Assembly: GCA_036898135.1 (NCBI GenBank)
Contig: JBAHVR010000308.1
Location: forward strand, 582,001-646,000
Length of the DNA stretch: 64,000 nucleotides
Source: Oncomelania hupensis
Lineage: Eukaryota; Mollusca; Gastropoda; Littorinimorpha; Pomatiopsidae
Direction of reading: 5' to 3'
Part shown: positions 1 to 9,448 of the stretch, in pieces
Layout: each line of letters begins with the position of its first letter
Position numbering within the stretch: the stretch's first letter is position 1
Translations under genes and position numbers: made by a program
The notes under the pieces: generated by a model
What the model was told of the DNA's origin: nothing
The model's database searches: none
What the model saw: the letters and a program-made list of their open reading frames with translations, nothing else

Positions 1-35
1 TGTCAGACACAAGAGTAAGACAAGTAAAAATTAAA

Positions 36-300
36 TAAAACAATACAATACAATACAATACAATATAACTTTATTGTCTGATGTTCATCACATACAGAAA
101 TTTCCTTTTGGCTCGTCGTCCGCAAGAAGCATGCAATTTATCCATTTTATATACACAACCAGAAAAAAAATACATTCATTTCTAATGGCACAGCAGCAAC
201 CTTAAATTCCAATCAAATGCAGACATTCACAATCCAAACTCCACATCAATAATGACTAGTAGTTTAACATTCATGAAAAAACAAACACGCACGCACACAC
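36..300 (-). repeat. LINE 3' end with pentanucleotide tail
   Basis: A (CAATA)n run at about 41-64 is followed by an ACTTTATTGT segment and a CAGAAATTTCC stretch. The layout matches the 3' end of the minus-strand LINE at 36221-39271, where a (TAAGA)n run is followed by ACTTTATTAT and AAATTACATT. I read this as the 3' UTR of a related non-LTR element in minus orientation, 5'-truncated at an unclear point. No coding part is visible. Similarity was judged by eye. Confidence 0.4.
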
Positions 301-1440
301 ACACTGTAATATCAGAAATGTTGACGACAAAGATGGTGTAACTCAGCTAAGCGATAAACAGATAGTATTGAACAAAACTTGACGTTAATTTACCAGCTCT
401 CTAAAGGAATGTTGGCAGTTATTAAATTAACCTCCTTGAGACGTTCACTCCTGATACCATCAAGCAGAACTCGCTAGGAAGAATGTAAGTTAACCCACTC
501 GGACATCTGACCGTATAACGAAAGGGGTTTTATCAAGAATTTCGTGTATGCGTGCGTGGTTAAATTTGCGTGCCCTCCCGTCTTACTCCGTTCTAACTCT
601 CAAGAAAAACTTCTGTTGTCACACCCCCTTCTATTACTAGAAACAACAAAAAACAAATGACGCGTCACCCGAGCAGGTTCCGCGACGTTCAGCTCAAAAT
701 AACGAGTGAAGGAATAGAAACTCAAACAAAAAACTAACACAAAATGCCAGATGAACAATCACACTCTTTTATTCAACAATAACACACACGCTCACGGGAT
801 AATGGGATACTAAACCACCCTCAAGCCTTATCAAGACCCCCAACCCAGTACTACAGAACAATTACCTCCCTTGTCTAACTGAAAACCCCAGAATTATTCA
901 CGAACAGAATACCCACAACGATATGCAACAATAGTGACAATCAGCTAAATTCCAAATAAACACAATTCAAAGTTAAATTCACAATCAGAAAAGAATCTTG
1001 AAATTCAATCGTATATACTTAGCTAGCTTATAGTTCAAAGTCAACGTTCGAGACCTAACTATTGATTAAACGAGCTCGGAGTAATACTGCAATTAATTAC
1101 TCAAGTAAGGAAAGTAATTTACACTAGATATGTTTTTAGGTGTGTGAATGCGAATCTGTATGTGTGTGGATGCGATGTAGCTGGGGCCCAGTAGCTGATG
1201 GGCAGCCTCGTCCTAAGCAATGGCAGGTCCAGTGGTGACGGAGGGTCACTCCCAGCGATGACGCCGACAACAAAAGGGGACGCAACGGTGGTGGCGGTGA
1301 ACCCGGCAACGTCCACACCTCCAGCTGACGACACCCTTCACAGTGACACGCAGGAGTCGCAGAGTTATGCCAGTAGTAGGAGCATAACAGTAGTGGCAGC
1401 AGTAGATGCACAGAAGATAATAGTGCTGGCAAAGGTGGGA
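301..1440. other. No recognisable gene
   Basis: AT-rich sequence with short CA runs near 290-302. I see no protein similarity, splice-flanked exon or terminal repeat that I can defend. The short reading frames after 1119 on both strands overlap one another and have no recognisable motif. Confidence 0.6.
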
Positions 1441-1457
1441 AAACGAAGTGGAAAATT

Positions 1458-1482
1458 GAATCGAATCGAATCGAATCGAATC
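1458..1482. repeat. (GAATC)n pentanucleotide microsatellite
   Basis: Five consecutive GAATC units. Pentanucleotide runs also form the 3' tails of several retroelements in this window, so this could be a decayed tail, but no element body is seen next to it. Confidence 0.8.
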
Positions 1483-2585
1483 AAAGCCCAGATCTCTGTG
1501 GACAAATAATAATGTCTCAATAGTTCGTCCACAACACGTAAACATTACATAATAGATACATTACATAATAGATACGCCTTCCGCCGTCCGCCATCTTGAC
1601 CTCTTTATACATGCATTTCAATAATACAATGCAGTTTTTAATTTTATAATTTATCTCTTCCATGAAACAGTTGTTTATACAAATATACACAATTATTATG
1701 ATTACACTACCAGTCACACAATCCTGATTCATTCCATTTTCATCTCCATCCTCATCACCCCTCTCAAATGTTACAAAACATTATCTCCCTTCATCTACAA
1801 TTATTTCTATCACACTATAATACAAACACGCTCCCCTCATATTCATCACCTTCATCACCCCTCTCCAACACAGTACAATTGTCTCCCTTCCTTCACATTC
1901 ATCACCCCTCTCTCTCTCTCTCTTTAACATGCACACCAAAGACCTTGATATATAAAGACATGCCATGAGGCCTACTTCAACAGAGTTTACATGTAAAACA
2001 GCGATCCTAGCGGTAGTCCTGTTTCTATGTCAAGGGAGGTAATACGCGTTCAATAAACTGTGTCGGCAAGTTCTACAGTCGATTCAAAAGCTCTTTTATT
2101 TCACTGTTTTCTTTGTTTTGCGTAATTTAAAAAAAAAAATACAAAAAATAAATAAAAGTAGTTTTTTAACAGTCAAGCTGATCTCATGCTGATAAACAAA
2201 AGAAGTAAGTTTGCATTCTACTTTCCTACTTTGATAAGTTCAGCATGCCCCTGCTATAATATTATTTTATCTGGTATATTATCTTTACTTGCTATAAATG
2301 TTTAAATAAGCCTGTAGAAATTCTAGAGTTTTAACTCTTTGGGTACTATATTTGATAACAAACTGAAATGTAATGTAAACACAGAATGTCCTGTAAAACG
2401 TGGACAGAGAGAGTGCATCTTCTCCGCCATCTCAATAGTTTTTCTGTTAGCTCAGATATACTTGGTCGATTTTATCAGTCATTTATATGTCTCTGTCTCT
2501 GTTTCTCTCACACACTACACTTCTCCTTGACCTTGTTTTCTCTCCTTTCTCTCTTCTCCGTTCACTTCTCCACCTCCACTCTTCT
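1483..2585. other. No recognisable gene
   Basis: Mostly AT-rich single-copy-looking sequence, with a short TC run at about 1908-1923 and an A-run near 2129. Nothing coding is supported. Confidence 0.5.
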
Positions 2586-2590
2586 CCGGC

Positions 2591-2708
2591 TACTGCTGTT
2601 GCTGCTGCTGCTGCTGTTGTGGCTGCCGCTGTTGCTGCTGTTGTGGCTGCCGCTGTTGCTGCTGTTGTGGCTGCCGCTGTTGCTGCTGCCGCTGTTGCTG
2701 CTGCCGTT
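2591..2708. repeat. 24-bp minisatellite, CTG/CCG-rich
   Basis: A CTG-type triplet run passes into about three near-exact 24-bp units (TTGTGGCTGCCGCTGTTGCT plus GCTG), then shorter GCTGCCGCTGTT variants. Long reading frames on both strands here (poly-Leu, poly-Ser, poly-Ala) come from the repeat itself and are not treated as genes. Confidence 0.85.
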
Positions 2709-2985
2709 TCTTCGACTTCTTCTTCTTCTTCCTTCTCCCTCTCCTTTCTCCTTCCACCTTCTTTCTTCTTCTTCTTCGTCTTTCTCTTCTTCTCCTTCGG
2801 CTCCTCTCCTTTCTTCTTCCACCTTCTTCCTTCTTCTTCCTTCTTCTTCTTCGTCTTCCTCTTTATTCTCTTTAGTCTCCTTCTTCAGCTTCCTCTTCTT
2901 TCTTCTTCGTCTTCCTCTTTATTCTCTGTATTCTCCGTCTTCAGCTTCCTCTTCTTTCTCCTTTGTCTTCCTCTTTATTCTCCCA
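2709..2985. repeat. Polypyrimidine tract
   Basis: Nearly pure C/T on the plus strand, rich in TTCTTC and CTCCTT, for about 280 bp. A shorter continuation at 3765-3842 lies on the other side of the hAT-like insertion, so the tract was probably one block before that insertion. Such tracts can adopt triplex structure; that is general knowledge, not shown here. Confidence 0.85.
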
Positions 2986-3751
2986 GAGTTGCCAACCCCC
3001 AAAAAGGTTTTCAGTAGTCAAATTTCTGAATTTCAGTAGTTTTATGACATTTTCCGTAGCCATACGTCCTCGCATTTTTTTAAACGAAGACATGCATACA
3101 CAGTCTGCAACGAAGGTCGTAAGAGTGTTTCCGCACGAATTAATGAGAGTTCCATATCGGGCTTGAAGAAGGTGGCTACCGACTGAACAGGGACTAACTT
3201 TTCTAGATCAGGGCAACGACTTTTGTGAAGGTTGCCATTCACGTGTCGCGTCACATCGTGTGATCTCGATGACGCAGTGATGCACGGAAATTTTTCAGAA
3301 TACTCTTTCCTGTACTCTTGATTTGCTGTCCTCTTCTTTTTTTCTGGGCTTTCATCGCTAGTTTTCTTTCTTTTTGGCATCATGGATTGAAAATACGCCG
3401 CACACAAACTTTTCTTCTCGCGCTGTAGAACGTGACCCGGAAACAAAAGTGTCACAGAAAGGTCGAGGTTTTGTGCACCGATTGGCCGTTTGCAAATCCA
3501 CTTCACGGTGATTGGTCGTATTTCCTAACATGCACTGGGAGCGTGATCTATTACACCGTGCACGTAAACCGAATGACCGTGACCTTGAGGTGCTACGGGA
3601 GGCACAGGCGCTCAATAAAACTCATTAAAACTGTAATACATGTACTATCGTCGAAAATTGACTTTCCGTAGTAAATTTTCGATTTGCGTAGCTCCGTAGC
3701 CGCGTATTCATTTCCGGAGTAAACTACGGAAATTCCGTAGTGGTTGGCAAC
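2986..3751. mobile_element. hAT-like non-autonomous DNA transposon
   Basis: The left end reads AGAGTTGCCAACCCC and the right end, reverse-complemented, reads TTGGTTGCCAACCACTACGG, so the two share a GTTGCCAACC terminal inverted repeat typical of hAT ends. Flanks ATTCTCCC and AATCTCCG could be a decayed 8-bp target duplication, the hAT length. Subterminal CCGTAG motifs recur near both ends, densest at 3640-3740. Both flanks are the same pyrimidine-rich DNA. The element carries a short zinc-finger ORF fragment on the minus strand. Assignment to hAT is inference from ends and the ORF. Confidence 0.55.
3042..3380 (-). CDS. Truncated hAT-associated zinc-finger protein fragment
   Basis: About 113 residues from an internal Met. 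It starts with a lysine-rich, nuclear-signal-like stretch (PKRKK, then EKKKR), followed by an EYRKEYSEKFP segment and a DVTRHVNGNLHKS segment, which matches the His-x5-His half of the degenerate zinc finger at the N terminus of many hAT/DUF4371-type transposase proteins. The usual Cys pair ahead of it is not visible. An ATFFKP segment and a LSLIRAETL segment follow, again as in that family. The catalytic RNase H-like region and dimerisation domain are absent, so it cannot be a transposase. It could be a leftover of the autonomous parent or a captured DNA-binding head. Confidence 0.5.
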   Translation of the reverse strand: MPKRKKTSDESPEKKKRTANQEYRKEYSEKFPCITASSRSHDVTRHVNGNLHKSRCPDLEKLVPVQSVATFFKPDMELSLIRAETLLRPSLQTVYACLRLKKCEDVWLRKMS

Positions 3752-5780
3752 CAATCTCCGTATTCTCCTTCTGCAGCTTCCTCTGCTTTCTTCTTCTTCT
3801 TCTGCCTTTTCTTCTTTCTTCTTCCTCTTTCTCTTTATTCTTCCACGTTGGGGACCCCAGCCAGAACTTGTGTAAACAAACGAGTTTACCAAACTAAATT
3901 TCTTGATACCAAGACTTTTCTTTGAATTACCACATATATCTCTCTCCTCTCTGTGACGGGACCAGACCAGCAATATAATTCAATTCCCAACGATGTCAAA
4001 TACAGTTCACCCATATGCAAATTGTAAAGCTAATTATAACAACTGATTATTACACCTTGATGCTGATTAATTCCATTCACAAAAATAAATATAATGCTAC
4101 ACATTGCAATTTAAGGTTTCGACTTCAAATCAAATGATAACCCGACTTCAGTTCGTTAATCAAAAATATACAACGATACACCATCTTCATCACCTCCCTA
4201 TTCCATCCGTCATGCTAATATCAAAATTATTTATTATCAATTCTATTCCACACCAGTAGAATATAATCACGGTAACATACTATTATATGTATAATACAAT
4301 ATTTCAATAATAAACCATGTATACCTGCAGACACAGCTGCCAGAAGTTCAAATCAACCTCTAAGTGGTACATTCAAGAAAAGAGTGAATATATTTTTGAA
4401 TGTACATTCGTGAGCCGTCATGTGATCAGCCCAACCAATCAGAATTTAGCTAACGATGAAAAATATTATAATTAATGTCTTCCCACAGGAAGAGACTACA
4501 ATACACAAAGTCATCGGACCGAAACACTATAAAACTGGTCCGTTACAGACCGGCGTCACTTGACCGCTAAGTAGCCACGCGAATCATGTCACTCTTAGAT
4601 CTACCCTGCGTTTCTCTTCTGACACTCGAAGTTGAGACGTCACATATAGTGTCCCAGAAGCAGGACAAGGGAACAAAGACGTCCGAGAAAAGATTCACGT
4701 AGTTGCGAGAACGAGATGTTGTGTAGATTCCTTTATATCCCCTGTGCACCCAGCAGTAACCGGGTAGTCACACGCGAAGCATAGAACCACGTGGTTAAAA
4801 CAAGGAGCGAACTGAAGTGAACAAAAATCATCACCAATAGAGTGATAGACTACAGACGGTTTCACAATTCTCAGAGACTAGAAGTAAGTTAACATTAGCA
4901 GTTTTCTAGTACTTTTATGTTTATATATTATACTGATTGGCATGTATTAGTATGTTCGTGTTATATGTATTTATAGAAACGGATTATTGTTTCTGACATG
5001 TTGTGCATATTGCTCGATATACATAGCCTTAAGATTCAGATATCATAGTCTGCTCATGGGAAACTCGGCAGGTGTCTGATGCTATAGACTCCTTGCAGAG
5101 GGCACCACATCCCAATATATCTGAACAGAATATTGTAGCCAGAGTTCTGGATTTTCCAGCTTAGCTCTGGGACTGTTTGTGGAGTTAATGCCTGACGTTC
5201 GCTCCCGTGGAAAAGAAGGAGATCACCTAGAATCTACCTCACCACGTCCGGTTCCGTAGCTACCAGACTCGCCCGATCATCATGAGAGTGACCAGACTCC
5301 CTCAGTGACCACCTGATTTAAGCACTCTTAGAAACCGAGAGATAAGTCCCTCTCAACTGCAACTGATGTCAAAAATACTCGGAACAATATTAGACGACCA
5401 AACCATAGAAATGTTTAGCACGTTATGAAGAAGAACTGCTAAAGAAATTTCCCAGCACATTGAACAGTTATAGTTATTAATTTACATTTAATTAAAGTCA
5501 TGTTAGAATTTGTGTTGAAGATATAAAAGTTGAAATCACATACATACAACTGGTGTCATTCCATTTGTATTGTTGTGTGTCCACTAGCTATTCTTCTCTG
5601 GAGACCAATTAAACTATTCATTTGACTAGCGAAAATCATTTCTTAAAGTGAGCCACTGATACTTTAAAACCCAAGAACAAATACAATTTTTTATGTGACC
5701 AAGCACCGTGATCCACTCTCTCACAGTACTTGGGAATCTTGGTAAAGAACGACTGATAGAGATAGCTAAACGCCCTATCT
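3752..5780. other. No recognisable gene
   Basis: The pyrimidine tract resumes at 3765-3842, then AT-rich sequence to about 4400. From about 4400 to 5650 the composition resembles the LTRs elsewhere in the window (mixed GC, a TATAAAA at 4530, scattered short repeats), but I found no matching ends or second copy, so no LTR is called. Confidence 0.4.
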
Positions 5781-5869
5781 ATCTACAGATCATAATCCCC
5801 TTGTAAGATTATCTTATCTTCTCCAGGACATCCACACACCCACACAAAATAATCTAATGACCGCACAAG

Positions 5870-7249
5870 TTGTTGACTGGTGACGTGGCCATACCATCGG
5901 AGTTTCAGTTTCTTCAGCACTGCGAGCAGGTCATCGTGTTGTCCAATGGCTTGTGTGATGGTCTGTTGGACTTCGTCCATGGTGATGTGCTGGTTATAGG
6001 AAATGACCAGAAGTCTTATGTAGCACCTCATCTCTATGCTTTTTATTCTTCGTTGTACATCTGCCGTGAGGGTCCATGTTTCTGAAGCGTATAGGGAAAT
6101 GGAGATGACAAGGGAGCGCAGCAGTCATACCTTGGAATGTAGATTAACGGTCCTGTCTTTCCAAATGGGCTTCAACCTTGCCAGGGCAGCAGTTGTTTGT
6201 GCGATCCTGGAGAGGACTTTCTGTCGGGACCCACTGTCTGATACAATGGCTCCTAAATATTTGAAGCTATGCACTGTGTTGAGGGATTGGCCTTGGACTT
6301 TGATGTCCGTGTTGATGCCATTGGTATTGTTGGTCATTATTTTGGTCTTCTCTGCACTCATTTCCATTCCATAGGATCTGGAGGTGGTGTCAAGCCTATG
6401 TACAAACTGTTCAAGTTCTTGTCCCTCTCCAGGCAGCCATCAATGTCATCTGCAAAACGAAAATTGAAGATTGCTTTACCCCCTATCCTGACTGTGCCTT
6501 CGTGATCTGCAAGGGCATCTGACATGATGCGCTCTAGGAAGATGTTGAAGAGTGTTGGAAAGAGTAGTCATCCTTGACGCACACCGATTGTTGTTCTGAA
6601 CCAGTTTCCGATTGCGCTGTAATGGAGGACTGCACTGGTAGCCTTGTCATACAGGATTTTGATGACTTCAATAATTTTAGGGCTGATGTACACTCTCATG
6701 GTGGCCCACGGAGCTGCATACCAGACTCGGTCAAACGCCTTCTTGACGTCTACGAACACATGATATAGATGTTGTCGGTGCTGTAGGTTTTCACCCGCAG
6801 ATTATTCTGAGGTTAAACATATGTTCAGTGGTACTTCGCCCTGCCCTGAATGTTGCTTGTTCTTCAGCTATGATTTGTTCAGCTTGAGGTTTCAACCTGT
6901 TGAGTATTATTTTCAGGAGGACCTTGCTGGGATGGCTGATGAGGCTGATGGTGCGGTAATTTTCACACTCCTGAAGGTTACCTTTCGTTGGAAGTGTGAT
7001 GACAAGCGACTGGGTCCATAGTGTAGGCCACTCACCACTCTGCCAGAAATTTACAGATAATGGTGTGTGCGTCTATCATCGCTTCTTCTACTGCTTGAAG
7101 CAGTTCCGCGGTTATGTTGTCCACTCCCGCTGACTTCCCTTTCTTCCACAATTGCACTGCAGCCCCAACTTCTCGGAGAATTGGGAGGATTTCTTCTTCT
7201 CTCTTCTGGGGACATGCTAGAACTGATGGATCTCCGTTTGGTGTGTGGT
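5870..7249 (-). mobile_element. RTE-clade LINE, fragment A1 (decayed)
   Basis: Minus-strand reverse transcriptase of the same RTE family as 9449-12809. Visible pieces, from high to low coordinate, are the linker before RT (TPNGDPSVLACP, SAGVDN), the palm segment KKAFDRVW near 6730, TTIGVRQG near 6570, and a QTITQAIGQHDDLL segment near 5930. Several frameshifts and stops break it. The 3' part ends at about 5870 without the usual GGATA tail. It directly abuts a second fragment at 7250 that repeats part of the same region. Confidence 0.8.
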
Positions 7250-7697
7250 ATGTCTGATGTTGTATACTCTCATGGTTGCCCACATAGCTGCATGCCAGAC
7301 TCGGTCAAACGCCTTTTTGAAGTCTACGAACACTTGATATAGATGTTGTTGGTGCTGAAGGTATTTCTCGCAGATTAATCTGAGGTTGAAAATCTGTTCA
7401 GTTGTATTTCGCCCTGCCATGAATCCTGCCTGCTCTTCATCTATGATTTGTTCAGCTTGGGGTTTCAACCTGTTGAGTATTATTTTCAGGAAGACCTCGC
7501 TGGGATGGATGATGGGTTGAGGGTGCGGTAATTTTCACATTCCTGAATGCTACCTTTTTTGGGAAGAGTGATGACAAGCGACTGGGTCCATGATGTAGGC
7601 CACTCCCCACTCTGCCAGATCTTGTTACGGATAATGGTGAGTGCGTCAATCATCACTTCTCCTCCTGCTTGAAGCAGTTCTGCGGGTATGTTCTTCT
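7250..7697 (-). mobile_element. RTE-clade LINE, fragment A2 (partial duplication)
   Basis: The piece runs in the same minus orientation and covers the segment from the linker (MIDALTII, IWQSGEWP) through DFKKAFDRVW to the start of the NIS-equivalent region, then switches abruptly at about 7250 to the upstream TPNGDPSV linker of fragment A1. The stretch from MIDALTII to KKAFDRVW is therefore present twice in tandem. At 7697 it meets the Polinton gene at 7700 without any GGATA tail. Confidence 0.75.
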
Positions 7698-7699
7698 AT

Positions 7700-8107
7700 T
7701 AAGTTTTTTTTAATTTCTTCAACAATAACAGGTACAGACCTAGATTTAGATTGGATGTCATGCTTCAACTTTTTATATTCTTCAAAATCTCGCTGGATAA
7801 TTACAAACTCTTGGCCAGTAATCTGGGTGTCTTCTAGAGCTTTCGAAATTATTAAGTTCATGCTAGTAAGTTTAGCTATCGCAGGCTAGAAATGAGGTCA
7901 TGTTTTTCTAGTTTCTTAGATACTTTAGTATTAAATACACCTACTGGAACTGATATCAATGCAGATAATCCGGCAGCAACCCCTAATCCAATACTAATTG
8001 GTATACCTAATCCAGTCACCAATAATCCCACGCTGATAGCAGCTTCCGCTGTATTAATAACATTTAGACCAGTAGACGCGTAATTTATTCCGTTAAAAGC
8101 GCTGGAA
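7700..8107 (-). pseudogene. Polinton small membrane-like protein, C-terminal part
   Basis: Minus-strand reading gives a hydrophobic glycine-rich segment (SVGLLVTGLGIPISIGLG), then a KVSKKLEKHD segment, a break near 7890, then SKALEDTQITGQEF and a charged helix to about 7700. The same protein occurs at 62845-63300, and the family is common next to Polinton/adintovirus-like genes in invertebrate genomes. The N-terminal part lies 6.5 kb away at 14601-14794, because the gene is split by the element at 8108-14594. Function is not known to me; a membrane-associated virion protein is a guess. Confidence 0.65.
8102..8107. repeat. Left 6-bp target duplication, CTGGAA
   Basis: CTGGAA here and again at 14595-14600 flank the long-TIR element. 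Alignment with the unbroken Polinton copy at about 62860-62890 shows that one copy of this hexamer is the ancestral sequence. Confidence 0.9.
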
Positions 8108-8542
8108 TATGAGGCGCCATTTGTAAATTAAATCATTATTGTCATTATATCTATAGAACATACATTTTACCTGTATAAAAGATATTGTATACTTATAAAA
8201 TGAATTCTATGTCTATAAAATACATTCAATAGCAATACAAAACTTTTTATAGCTAAAAACAACATTTTTATAACTACAGACTACATTTTACAATATACAA
8301 GAGAAATCATACGCGATCATCACGCCGTTTGTAAATATTATTCCGAAAAACTATTTTATCTCTAAACACTTCATTTTATCTCTAAACACTACATTTTATA
8401 CATAAACAATTCATTTTATAGGTAAACAATTCATTTTATAAAACAAAGAGCTTTTATATCTATAAAATAAATGTTATAATATATACAATGCATTTTACCT
8501 GTAGAATGCATTCGGAGCATTATTTTACATTCGGCGCATGAC
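8108..8542 (+). repeat. Left terminal inverted repeat
   Basis: It aligns with the reverse complement of 14066-14594 from its first base to the TCGGCGCATGAC block at 8531-8542. The body is an iterated AT-rich unit of the form CATTTTAT-x(3-5)-TATAAAC. An internal CACGCCGTTTGTAAATATT at about 8320-8338 echoes the terminal GCGCCATTTGTAAATT, as if an older end were nested inside. Confidence 0.9.
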
Positions 8543-8581
8543 ATTAATTTTATACTGACTTTCGAATTACTCTGCCGTGAA

Positions 8582-8602
8582 CTGACAAAACCGAGCAAGT
8601 CC
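8582..8602 (-). repeat. Single inverted copy of the subterminal motif
   Basis: CTGACAAAACCGAGCAAGTC is the reverse complement of the motif that opens the palindromic units at 8767, 8842 and 8915. Confidence 0.7.
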
Positions 8603-8766
8603 ACAAAACCTACTTTCGAGAAAATCGACGTTTTGTGTTGCGCTATATTACGCGATCGTTTCTGGAAGTTTAAGGGCATATTATAATGCAATTCCTCGAT
8701 TTAAGAGTGCATACCTTGAATGTTAAAGAAATGTTTGATAGATTTGATGTTTTAAGACTATTTGTG

Positions 8767-8980
8767 GACTTGCTTTGTTTTGTCAGATTATTCTTGAGAT
8801 AGGTCTTTGTTGAGAACATGACAAAACCAAGCAAGTCACCCACTTGGTTTTGTCAGTTTATTATTGAATTAAATCCTTGTTAAAAAAATTCACAAAAACA
8901 AGTAAGTCAAATCCGCTTGGTTTTGTCAGCTTATTATTAAGTAAATCCTTGTTTTCAAAATTCACTAAACCAAGTAAGTC
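8767..8980. repeat. Array of three palindromic subterminal units
   Basis: Units at 8767-8837, 8842-8908 and 8915-8980 are each about 66-71 bp. Each opens with a GACTTGCTTGGTTTTGTCA-like sequence and closes with its complement (TGACAAAACCAAGCAAGTC in unit 1), with a TTATTATTGAATTAAATCC-like middle. Each unit can fold as a hairpin. Related motifs lie at 13040, 13136 and 13382 near the other end of the element. These look like protein-binding or structural repeats. Confidence 0.8.
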
Positions 8981-9152
8981 CCATAGGCCGTTTCTTTGTT
9001 TAAAAAGTCTGACGAGATGAGTCACATAAGTTCGGTTTTGTAAAATGTGGGTGCGGCAGTTAAAGTGTATGTATGTGTGTGCGTGTTTGTTATTGTTTTT
9101 AGCCATTCTTCACTTAATATTCCTCGGTTGGTATGCAGGAGTCATGGTTATG

Positions 9153-9395
9153 GGGTAGCCCGTAGCGCAGTGGGTAGGCGCCGGTGTTCAATGCCGATGG
9201 TCGCGGGTTCGAGCTCCGCACGGGGCAAAACTTTAGGATTCTTATGAGACTTTACGGGTCACCGAGGGTTCTCTCCTGGTACTCCGGTTTCCTCCCTCCC
9301 TTCAAAATAATATTAGATGCAGCCAATTTAATTTTAAAAATACAAAACTATTTTCCTTTCAGTTTCCTATTGTAGCGATCTTCCTGCCTTTACAC
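9153..9395 (+). mobile_element. tRNA-derived SINE
   Basis: A tRNA-like head carries an A box (TAGCGCAGTGGG at 9163-9174) and a B box (GGTTCGAGC at about 9206). It is followed by a conserved-looking core with GGTTCTCTCCTGGTACTCCG and an AT-rich 3' part. The core resembles central domains shared by invertebrate SINEs, but I cannot name it. It sits inside the long-TIR element. Confidence 0.7.
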
Positions 9396-9448
9396 CACGT
9401 GTATGTCTTGTATTTTGTTGCCCTTGTTGTGTGTCTGTAATATATTTG

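Noticed and set aside
2386..3039. Long Leu- and Ser-rich reading frames on the plus strand
   Set aside because: They are translations of the CTG-like minisatellite and the pyrimidine tract; three overlapping frames are open because of base composition.
4400..5650. Possible LTR
   Set aside because: Composition resembles LTRs, but no matching termini, target duplication or second copy was found.
6036..6374. 112-codon plus-strand frame and similar ones at 22696-23034 and 33987-34352 (minus)
   Set aside because: All are antisense shadows of the RTE reverse transcriptase.
8767..8980. CRISPR-like look of regularly spaced repeats
   Set aside because: Units are themselves palindromic, adjacent and only three, and the DNA is eukaryotic; no spacers.
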